Assembly: GCA_003541675.1 (NCBI GenBank)
Contig: DPMC01000302.1
Coordinates: 1 to 5,051, forward strand
Direction: 5' to 3'
Length of the DNA stretch: 5,051 nt
Source: Acidimicrobiaceae bacterium
GTDB lineage: Bacteria; Actinomycetota; Acidimicrobiia; Acidimicrobiales; MedAcidi-G1
Shown: in pieces, positions 1 through 5,051 of the stretch
How positions within the stretch are numbered: position 1 is the stretch's first letter
Layout of the letters: the number at the start of each line of letters is the position of its first letter
Notes under the pieces: model-generated
Databases searched by the model: none
Told to the model about the DNA's origin: nothing
Seen by the model: the letters and a program-made list of their open reading frames with translations, nothing else
Made by a program: the position numbers and the translations under genes

Positions 1-996
1 AGCGGTACCTGTCGGGTGGCCGACCCGTGGGGCGGCAGTCACCATGTGGAGCGTCTCACCCGGGACCTTGCCGTGCGGGCGCTGGCCCACATGGATGAGG
101 TGGAGGAATCAGGTGGTATGGCCAGAGCTATCGAGGCCGGGATTCCCAAGTTGCGGATCGAGGAGGCGGCGGCCCGTACCCAGGCCCGTATCGATTCCGG
201 TCGCCAGTCGGTGGTCGGAGTGAACCGCTACCGGTTGGACACCGAGGATCCCCTCGAGGTGCGCAAGGTCGACAACGCCCAGGTCCGGGCTGACCAGTTA
301 GCCAAGTTGGAACTCCTCCGGGCCGAGCGCAATCCGCAGGAGTGTGTCGCCGCACTGGAGGCCCTCACGAGAAGCGCGTCATCCGGTGATGGCAACCTGC
401 TGGCGCTAGCCATCGACGCAGCGCGGGCGAGGGCTACGGTCGGGGAGATCAGCGACGCTCTCGAAAAGGTCTACGGGCGTTACGTGGCGGAGGTCCGCAC
501 CATCTCCGGAGTTTTCAACAGCGAGGTAGGCAATGGGGAGGCAGTGGCCTCGGCCCGTTCCCGAGTAGCGGCCTTCGAGGCCGACGCCGGTCGGCGCCCC
601 CGGATCCTGGTGGCCAAGATGGGTCAGGATGGTCACGACCGCGGCCAGAAGGTCATCGCCACGGCATTTGCCGACCTGGGTTTCGACGTCGACATCGGGC
701 CACTCTTCTCGACACCCGACGAGGTGGCCCGTCAGGCCGTCGAGAACGACGTCCACGTGGTGGGCGTGAGCTCGCTGGCCGCTGGTCACCTGACACTGAT
801 CCCAGAACTACGCGATGCCCTGACAGCCCACGGTCGCACTGATATCGCCATCGTGGTCGGTGGAGTCATCCCACCCGACGACCACGATGCGCTGCTGGCC
901 GCTGGTGCAGCGGCGGTGTTTCCCCCGGGCACGGTGGTGGCCACCGCTGCCGTTGACCTGCTCGAAGCGCTGGTGGCCGGACCAGCCACCCGATAG
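1..996 (+). CDS. mutB: Methylmalonyl-CoA mutase large (alpha) subunit, C-terminal part; 5' end outside window
   Basis: This adenosylcobalamin enzyme interconverts (R)-methylmalonyl-CoA and succinyl-CoA in the cytoplasm, the last step of propionyl-CoA assimilation. The frame is open from base 1, so the GTG at 16 is internal; about 331 residues remain of a protein that usually has about 700. The visible part starts at the end of the catalytic barrel ([12 protein letters not shown]; the family has DPWxGSxxxE). The C-terminal B12-binding domain follows. It shows DGHDRG at 628-645, where the His at 634-636 is the lower axial cobalt ligand, then SSL at 769-777 and the GG of VVGGVIPP at 859-864. These are the classic base-off DxHxxG...SxL...GG motifs. 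Near the end FPPGT stands where relatives usually have FGPGT. The substrate-specificity residues lie upstream of the window, so a related acyl-CoA mutase is not strictly excluded, but the adjacent meaB and the strong family match favour methylmalonyl-CoA mutase. Synonyms are scpA and mcmA. Confidence 0.95.
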   Translation, partial: SGTCRVADPWGGSHHVERLTRDLAVRALAHMDEVEESGGMARAIEAGIPKLRIEEAAARTQARIDSGRQSVVGVNRYRLDTEDPLEVRKVDNAQVRADQLAKLELLRAERNPQECVAALEALTRSASSGDGNLLALAIDAARARATVGEISDALEKVYGRYVAEVRTISGVFNSEVGNGEAVASARSRVAAFEADAGRRPRILVAKMGQDGHDRGQKVIATAFADLGFDVDIGPLFSTPDEVARQAVENDVHVVGVSSLAAGHLTLIPELRDALTAHGRTDIAIVVGGVIPPDDHDALLAAGAAAVFPPGTVVATAAVDLLEALVAGPATR

Positions 997-1003
997 ACGA
1001 TCC

Positions 1004-1975
1004 ATGGACGTCCCCGAACTCGTCGACGGCGTGCTGGCCGGCGATCGAGCATCGATCGGTCGGGCCCTGACGCTCGTTGAGTCGAGCCACCCCGGCCACC
1101 AGGCCGAGGTGACCGCGCTGCTCGACGCCCTCTCACCCCACGCCTCGGATTCACACCGCGTGGGCATCACCGGGGTGCCGGGGGTGGGTAAGTCCACGTT
1201 CATCGAGTCTCTCGGGGGCCGCCTGACCGCGGCCGGCCGTCGGGTCGCCGTGCTGGCTGTCGATCCGACGAGCACGGTCACCGGCGGAAGCATCCTGGGC
1301 GACAAGACCCGCATGCTGAATCTGGCCAACGACCCGGCAGCGTTCGTCCGACCGTCGCCCAGTGCCGGAACGCTTGGCGGAGTGACCCGCACGACCCGGG
1401 AGTCGATGGTGGTGCTCGAGGCTGCCGGCTATGACGTGGTGCTCGTCGAGACAGTGGGCGTGGGCCAGTCCGAGATGGTGGTGGCCGGAATGGTCGACTT
1501 CTTCCTGTTACTGATGCTGCCGGGTGCCGGTGACGAACTCCAGGGCATCAAGAAGGGCGTGCTGGAGTTGGCCGACATGATCGCCGTGAACAAGGCCGAC
1601 GGGGAGAATGCCCCGGCGGCCCGCACAGCGGTCCGGGACTACACGGCCGCGTTACGCCTCACCCACCCGACCAGCCCTACGTGGACCCCGCCGGTGGTGA
1701 TGTGCGCCGGCCTGTCGGGCGAGGGTCTGGACGAGGTCTGGGGGCAGGTCGAGGCCCACCGCGTGGCGTTGACTGGCTCTGGCGAGTGGGCTGATCGGCG
1801 TCTAGCTCAACGTCTGGCCTGGATGTGGTCGATGGTCGAGGGCCGCCTACTAGCCGACCTCCGGGCCGATCCGGCGGTGCTGGACCTCCTTGGTGTCGTG
1901 GAGGCCGACGTCTTGGGCGGACGGACTTCACCGTCAACGGCCGCCCTTCGTCTACTCGACGCGTTCGGCACCTGA
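1004..1975 (+). CDS. meaB: MeaB/ArgK-family GTPase, methylmalonyl-CoA mutase chaperone
   Basis: This G3E-type P-loop GTPase is the bacterial counterpart of human MMAA. In this family it gates delivery of adenosylcobalamin to methylmalonyl-CoA mutase and protects the enzyme from inactivation. The product is 323 residues, close to the usual 320-330. Visible motifs are the Walker A loop GVPGVGKST (residues 57-65), VDPTS followed by GGSILGDKTRM (86-104), the switch II region ETVGVGQSE (149-157) and the guanine-specificity motif NKAD (196-199). The C-terminal part from about 260 fits the helical dimerisation arm. The ATG at 1004 is chosen because it follows the mutase stop by 7 bases and gives the family-length N-terminus; the open frame extends to 860, but that part only overlaps mutB. 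No clear Shine-Dalgarno precedes the start, so translation may depend on ribosomes finishing mutB. The old name ArgK (arginine/ornithine transport kinase) is a misannotation of this family. Confidence 0.95.
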   Translation: MDVPELVDGVLAGDRASIGRALTLVESSHPGHQAEVTALLDALSPHASDSHRVGITGVPGVGKSTFIESLGGRLTAAGRRVAVLAVDPTSTVTGGSILGDKTRMLNLANDPAAFVRPSPSAGTLGGVTRTTRESMVVLEAAGYDVVLVETVGVGQSEMVVAGMVDFFLLLMLPGAGDELQGIKKGVLELADMIAVNKADGENAPAARTAVRDYTAALRLTHPTSPTWTPPVVMCAGLSGEGLDEVWGQVEAHRVALTGSGEWADRRLAQRLAWMWSMVEGRLLADLRADPAVLDLLGVVEADVLGGRTSPSTAALRLLDAFGT

Positions 1976-1998
1976 CGGGCGTCCGGGAACCGGTGGAG

Positions 1999-3621
1999 AT
2001 GGAACGGCGGGCGTTCCTGTGGGACGGCCTCCGGGCCGGAGCTGCGCTCGGTGTGACCAGCGGTGTGTGGGGGGCGGCCCTCCCGAGTGCACTGGCCGGC
2101 GGTCCGAGCGCCGGGCTGGGGTCGACGCCTTCGTCGGCGTTTTCGCCGGGCCCCTACGGATCGCTGGACGGTCGGACCCCCGATGGTCATGGCCTTGTGC
2201 TGCCCGAGGGATTTACTGCCCGGATCGTCGCTGAAGGCGGAGCACCGGTGGCCGGCACCGATCTCGTCTGGCCGCTGTTTCCCGACGGCAAGGGCACGGT
2301 GTCGGCTGACGACGGGGGATGGCTCCTCGTCTGCAACCACGAGGTATTCGACTTCCAGACACCAAATGGACCTCGTGGCGGGGCCTCGACCATCGGGTTC
2401 GCTCCCGACGGGTCGATCAGTGGCGCCTGGCCCGTCCTCGTCGGGAGCCACTCCAACAGCCGTGGGGCGGTCACCCCGTGGGAAACGTGGCTCTCCTGTC
2501 AGGAGGCGTTCGGCTCGGCGGCGGGCGACGGCAACGGCCTCGTCTGGGAATGTGACCCAACCGGTGGGCGACCAGCGGTGGCCCGCCTGGTGTTGGGACG
2601 TCGGACCCACGGATCGGTGGTCGTGGATCTCGACGGGGGGCATGCCTACCTGACCGAAGCCCATCGGGACGGTCGTCTCTATCGGGTGGCCCTCTCCGAT
2701 GTCGGCGACCCGTTGAGCGGAGCGGGCGACGAGTCCGGGCGGATGGAGGCCCTAGCCGTGGACCACGACGGTGGGGTCAGTTGGTTGTCGGTTCCCGACC
2801 CCGCTGGGTCGTTCCTCCCGACCCGGCTTCAGGCGCTTGACGGCCTGGTCACACCGATGGGCGGTGGCATCCAGATCCACGATGGGGTGCTGGTGTTCAC
2901 CACCGGGCTCGACAACCAGGTCCACGCGGTGGACCTGGTGGCCGGCCACCACTCGGTGGTGTGGGACGGTTCGGGAGGACGTCGTCCGTTGCAAGGAATC
3001 GGCGACCTTGCGGTGGCTTCCTCCGGCGATCTATTCGTGTCCGAGGACCGAGGCGACATGGAGGTCGTGATGATCACGCCGACCGGGGAGGTGGCGCCGT
3101 TCTGCCGAATGGTCGGCAACGCCCACCGGTTCTCGGCGGTCACCGGACCGTGCTTCGACCCGTCAGGTACCCGGCTGTACGTCAGCTCGTTACGAGGCCG
3201 GGGCGAGGCCTTGGTGCGTGACGTGGTGCCCGATCTGGATTGGGGCACCGGGGCAGAAGGACGCCACGTCGGCGTGACCTACGAGATCAGCGGCCCCTTC
3301 CGCTCAGAGGCCGTGATTCTCGGAGGTCAGTCGACCACGACGGTGGTCCCGGCGTCGACGACTGGTGCACCATCTACGACAGCGGCCAACGAGGACACCG
3401 CTACGAGTCCGACCGTCACTGCCACCGTCACCGCCTCGCCGACGACCGGCGAGCCCTCTGGAAAAGTTGCTGACGGCAACCCTGTCGAGAGTGAAACCAC
3501 CAGAAGTCCCCGTGGGGACGGTGGGTTGGTAACGCCGATCGGTCTGGGTGCGGCGTTACTCGCTCTTGGCGGCGCCCTAGCCCTTCGCAGACGGCGGGAC
3601 CGAGATATCGACGGGAGTTAG
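1999..3621 (+). CDS. PhoX/DUF839-family protein, Tat-exported with C-terminal stalk and membrane anchor
   Basis: The product is 540 residues. It opens with a twin-arginine signal (RRAFL, residues 3-7), a hydrophobic stretch and a likely signal peptidase site after ALA (31-33). The core (about 60-440) resembles the PhoX/DUF839 beta-propeller family: a VCNHE segment (111-115), TPWETWLSCQEAFG (159-172) with the family Cys at 167, VVVDLDGGHAYLTE (207-220), VSEDRGDME (347-355) and TGPCFDPSGTRLYVS (382-396). Characterised PhoX proteins are Tat-exported Ca/Fe phosphatases, but many DUF839 members are untested and several motif positions differ here, so phosphatase activity is inference. Residues 444-502 are a Thr/Ser/Pro/Ala-rich stalk, followed by a hydrophobic segment (about 509-529) and RRRR (530-533), which suggests tethering to the outer face of the cell membrane. 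No LPxTG sorting motif is seen. The ATG at 1999 is chosen because it places RR at the N-terminus; a weak GGGAA lies 9 bases upstream. GTG at 1993 would add two residues. An earlier GTG at 1825 would bury the signal and overlap meaB. Confidence 0.8.
   Translation: MERRAFLWDGLRAGAALGVTSGVWGAALPSALAGGPSAGLGSTPSSAFSPGPYGSLDGRTPDGHGLVLPEGFTARIVAEGGAPVAGTDLVWPLFPDGKGTVSADDGGWLLVCNHEVFDFQTPNGPRGGASTIGFAPDGSISGAWPVLVGSHSNSRGAVTPWETWLSCQEAFGSAAGDGNGLVWECDPTGGRPAVARLVLGRRTHGSVVVDLDGGHAYLTEAHRDGRLYRVALSDVGDPLSGAGDESGRMEALAVDHDGGVSWLSVPDPAGSFLPTRLQALDGLVTPMGGGIQIHDGVLVFTTGLDNQVHAVDLVAGHHSVVWDGSGGRRPLQGIGDLAVASSGDLFVSEDRGDMEVVMITPTGEVAPFCRMVGNAHRFSAVTGPCFDPSGTRLYVSSLRGRGEALVRDVVPDLDWGTGAEGRHVGVTYEISGPFRSEAVILGGQSTTTVVPASTTGAPSTTAANEDTATSPTVTATVTASPTTGEPSGKVADGNPVESETTRSPRGDGGLVTPIGLGAALLALGGALALRRRRDRDIDGS
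3328..3588 (+). other. Thr/Ser-rich stalk, transmembrane helix and Arg cluster of the PhoX-like protein
   Basis: This is a subregion of the coding sequence at 1999-3621. From residue 444 the sequence becomes low-complexity, dominated by Thr, Ser, Pro, Ala and Val (for example STTTVVPASTTGAPSTTA), and later picks up charged residues. A helix rich in Gly, Ala and Leu (LVTPIGLGAALLALGGALAL) follows and ends at a run of four arginines at 530-533, just beyond this interval. The order of flexible spacer, membrane span and positive stop-transfer tail is typical of surface proteins of Gram-positive-type cells. It predicts that the propeller domain sits outside, held off the membrane. No sortase signal precedes the helix. 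Confidence 0.7.
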
Positions 3622-3634
3622 AACTCCTCGTCGA
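3608..3634. terminator. Candidate bidirectional terminator palindrome over the convergent stop codons
   Basis: TCGACG at 3608-3613 plus GGAGT(T) at 3614-3619 is complementary to (A)ACTCC at 3622-3627 plus CGTCGA at 3629-3634. One unpaired T (3628) makes a bulge. This gives an 11-12 bp stem with a 2-4 base loop that contains the overlapping stop codons of both genes. There is no T-run on either side, so it is not a canonical intrinsic terminator; hairpins without a U-tract have been proposed as terminators in high-GC actinobacteria. It is the only palindrome I see at the only place where the two opposing transcripts could end. The complementarity is directly visible; the terminator role is inference. 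Confidence 0.4.
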
Positions 3635-4697
3635 ACGCCACGTCGCCCTCGACGCCCACCTGGTAGGCGGCCACAGTGCGTTCGAAGAAGTTCGTGACCT
3701 CCTGCACGTCTTGGAGCTCCATGAACCCGAACGGATTGGTGGTGTTGTAGCGGCGATCCAGGCCCAACTGGGCGAGGCGCTGGTCAGCTACGAACTGCAG
3801 GTACTGCTTCGTGTCGGCGGTCGACATGCCGGGCACGCCCTGGCCGAGGAGATCCTCAGCGAACTGGAACTCGCACTCGATGGCCTCGTCGAGCATCTCG
3901 TAGATGCGGTTGCTGAGGTCCTCGTCGAACAGGTTGGGTTGTTCACGGCGAACCGTGCTGATGACCTCGAAGGCAAAGTTCATGTGGCAGCTCTCGTCAC
4001 GGAACACCCAGTTGGTGCCGGCGGCCAGGCCGTTGAGCAGGCCTTTAGAGCGGAGGAAGTACACGTAGGCAAAGGCAGCAAAGAAGAACAGCCCCTCGAT
4101 ACAGGCGGCGAAGCAGATGAGATTCAGTAGAAACGTCTTGCGTTTCTCGTCGGTGTCGAGGTCGCCGAGGTTTTCGGCAGCGTTCATCCACTTAAAGCAG
4201 AACTCGCCCTTCTTGGCGATCGACGGGATGCTGTGAATCGCCGTGAAGGCGGCCTCCCGCTCAGCCATATCGGGTATGTAGTTGTCCAACAGGGTCAGGT
4301 AGAACTGGACGTGCAGGGCCTCTTCGTAGAGCTGGCGCGACAGGTACATCCGGGCCTCGGGGGCGTTGATGTGCTGGTACAGGTTGAGCACCAGGTTGTT
4401 GGAGACGATCGAGTCGCCCGTGGCGAAGAAGGCCACCAACCGGTTGATGAGGTGCTTCTCGGCTGGAACCAGCTTCCGGTCTAGGTCGGGGATGTCGTCA
4501 GAGAAGTCGATCTCGTCGACCGTCCACGTGTTCTTGATGGCGTCCCGGTACATCTCGTAGAAGACCGGGTACCGCATGGGTCGCAGTGTCAGGTCGAAGC
4601 CGGGGTCCAGGATGTTGGCCCTATGGATGGCTGGTGTGGCCGTCGGCGCATCGGCGCGTTCGGCCGGTTCTTCGAAGGGAACCTCTGCAAGGGCCAT
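3618..4697 (-). CDS. nrdB: Class I ribonucleoside-diphosphate reductase, beta subunit (R2)
   Basis: This small subunit of ribonucleotide reductase generates and holds the radical used by the alpha subunit to make deoxynucleotides in the cytoplasm. The product is 359 residues, a ferritin-like helical fold. By alignment to E. coli R2 the dinuclear metal ligands are D95, E126, H129, E201, E235 and H238. Y133 sits seven residues after E126, the place of the radical tyrosine Y122. Radical-transfer counterparts are also present: W58 (W48), D234 (D237), Y345 (Y356) and E339 (E350). The acidic tail ending DEEF fits the peptide that docks on the alpha subunit. Overall sequence style (EARMYLSRQLYEEALH) is closer to the Chlamydia-like R2 branch than to E. 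coli, but the retained Tyr and Asp ligand argue against a class Ic enzyme. The ATG at 4697 overlaps the nrdA stop and has GAGG 10 bases upstream. The frame extends upstream to 4883, but that part is only nrdA read out of frame. Confidence 0.96.
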   Translation of the reverse strand: MALAEVPFEEPAERADAPTATPAIHRANILDPGFDLTLRPMRYPVFYEMYRDAIKNTWTVDEIDFSDDIPDLDRKLVPAEKHLINRLVAFFATGDSIVSNNLVLNLYQHINAPEARMYLSRQLYEEALHVQFYLTLLDNYIPDMAEREAAFTAIHSIPSIAKKGEFCFKWMNAAENLGDLDTDEKRKTFLLNLICFAACIEGLFFFAAFAYVYFLRSKGLLNGLAAGTNWVFRDESCHMNFAFEVISTVRREQPNLFDEDLSNRIYEMLDEAIECEFQFAEDLLGQGVPGMSTADTKQYLQFVADQRLAQLGLDRRYNTTNPFGFMELQDVQEVTNFFERTVAAYQVGVEGDVAFDEEF

Positions 4698-4699
4698 CA
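4695..4699 (-). promoter_or_regulatory. TGATG stop/start overlap coupling nrdA to nrdB
   Basis: On the minus strand the nrdA stop TGA (4699-4697) shares its A with the nrdB start ATG (4697-4695). A GAGG Shine-Dalgarno-like sequence (4711-4708) lies 10 bases before the ATG, inside the last codons of nrdA. This arrangement is typical of translational coupling and would help keep the two subunits in proportion. It also fixes the nrdB start. Confidence 0.75.
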
Positions 4700-5051
4700 G
4701 TCGCACGCCTCGCAGGACTCGGGGTTCTCCAAGGAGCAGGCCACAGCCTCGGCGTCGGTGAAGGTCGGCGTGGCGGCCGGTTCGCCGCCCCCGATCGGCG
4801 TGGGCCCGCCGGTGGTGGTCTTGTTGATCCGGGTGGCCGGTCGCGACCGCAGGTAGTACGTCGTCTTCACGCCGGATTTCCAAGCGTGAAGGTACATCGA
4901 ACTGAGCTTGCCAATGGTCGGTGATTCCATGAACAGGTTCAGGGACTGGCTCTGGTCGATGTAGGCACCCCTGGCAGCGGCCATGTCGATCAGCGATCGC
5001 ATGGGCACCTCCCAGGCGGTGCGATAGACGTCCTTCAGGTCATCGGGCATG
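4697..5051 (-). CDS. nrdA: Class I ribonucleoside-diphosphate reductase, alpha subunit (R1), C-terminal part; 5' end outside window
   Basis: This is the catalytic large subunit, which reduces ribonucleoside diphosphates using the radical from NrdB. Only the last 117 residues are in the window; the frame runs off the right edge, so the Met codon at 5050 is probably internal. Visible hallmarks are YRTAWEVPMRSLIDMAA, the conserved IDQSQSLNLF segment, and KTTYYLR, whose tandem tyrosines match the Y730/Y731 radical-transfer pair of E. coli R1. After a Gly/Pro/Thr-rich flexible linker (about residues 78-98 of the fragment) comes the C-terminal tail ACSLENPESCEACD. Its CxxC pair matches the redox shuttle that re-reduces the active site through thioredoxin or glutaredoxin. 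The IDQSQSLN and SLENPESC forms resemble the eukaryote-like R1 branch rather than E. coli NrdA. It is the upstream gene of the nrdAB operon. The ATP-cone and active-site cysteines cannot be assessed from this fragment. Confidence 0.95.
   Translation of the reverse strand, partial: MPDDLKDVYRTAWEVPMRSLIDMAAARGAYIDQSQSLNLFMESPTIGKLSSMYLHAWKSGVKTTYYLRSRPATRINKTTTGGPTPIGGGEPAATPTFTDAEAVACSLENPESCEACD

Noticed and set aside
860..1003. N-terminal extension of meaB into mutB
   Set aside because: The added residues are mutB read in another frame. They do not look like MeaB, and the ATG at 1004 gives the usual family length.
808..1392. A 194-codon minus-strand open frame over mutB and meaB
   Set aside because: It is low-complexity, Ser/Arg/Thr-rich, without a family match, and lies opposite the conserved B12-domain and Walker A regions of real genes.
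1825..1998. N-terminal extension of the PhoX-like protein from GTG at 1825
   Set aside because: It would overlap meaB by about 150 bases and place an Arg/Gly/Pro-rich stretch before the twin-arginine signal, which must be near the N-terminus.
1807..2664. A 285-codon open frame on the minus strand across the meaB end and the PhoX-like gene start
   Set aside because: Its translation is Arg/Pro/Gly-rich with no recognisable domain, as expected from the antisense of GC-rich coding DNA. It overlaps two well-supported genes.
3328..3513. Possible tandem repeat in the Thr-rich stalk
   Set aside because: The segment is compositionally biased, but I could not find a repeated unit of fixed length at the DNA or protein level.
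3711..4130. A 139-codon plus-strand open frame opposite nrdB
   Set aside because: It is the antisense of a highly conserved enzyme. Its Glu/Leu/Val-rich translation has no domain I recognise, and frames of this size are common in GC-rich antisense.
4698..4883. N-terminal extension of nrdB
   Set aside because: The added residues are nrdA read out of frame (His/Arg-rich). The TGATG overlap with a Shine-Dalgarno-like GAGG gives a better start.

Overview
This 5,051-base window is GC-rich and almost fully coding. It holds five genes in two convergent blocks, and the outer gene of each block is cut by a window edge. The high GC, the Tat-exported PhoX-like protein with a Thr-rich stalk and C-terminal membrane anchor, and the adjacent mutase/MeaB and ribonucleotide reductase genes suggest a high-GC actinobacterium, possibly a marine or freshwater Acidimicrobiia-type lineage. 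That assignment is inference; no marker gene here fixes the taxonomy.

The plus-strand block (1-3621) begins with the C-terminal 331 residues of the large, cobalamin-binding subunit of methylmalonyl-CoA mutase. Seven bases later comes a complete MeaB/ArgK-type G-protein, the chaperone that loads and protects the B12 cofactor of this mutase. Together they serve the propionyl-CoA/methylmalonyl-CoA to succinyl-CoA step. After 23 bases comes a 540-residue protein of the PhoX/DUF839 family. It has a twin-arginine signal at its N-terminus and a Thr/Ser-rich stalk, hydrophobic helix and Arg cluster at its C-terminus, so it is probably exported and membrane-tethered. The tight spacing suggests one transcript, although the PhoX-like protein has no obvious role in methylmalonyl-CoA metabolism.

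The minus-strand block (3618-5051) is a class I ribonucleotide reductase operon, read right to left: the C-terminal 117 residues of the alpha subunit (nrdA), then the complete beta subunit (nrdB). The two genes are joined by a TGATG stop/start overlap. The metal ligands, the radical tyrosine and the radical-transfer residues of the beta subunit are all present, as are the tyrosine pair and the C-terminal redox cysteines of the alpha subunit.

The two blocks meet tail to tail with a four-base overlap of their stop codons (TTAG, 3618-3621). An imperfect palindrome (3608-3634) is centred on that overlap and may act as a shared two-way terminator. There is no intergenic stretch longer than 23 bases and no RNA gene, CRISPR array, insertion sequence or phage gene that I can see. 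I found no convincing undescribed system. The points most worth a second look are the overlapping-stop palindrome and the stalked, divergent PhoX-like protein.
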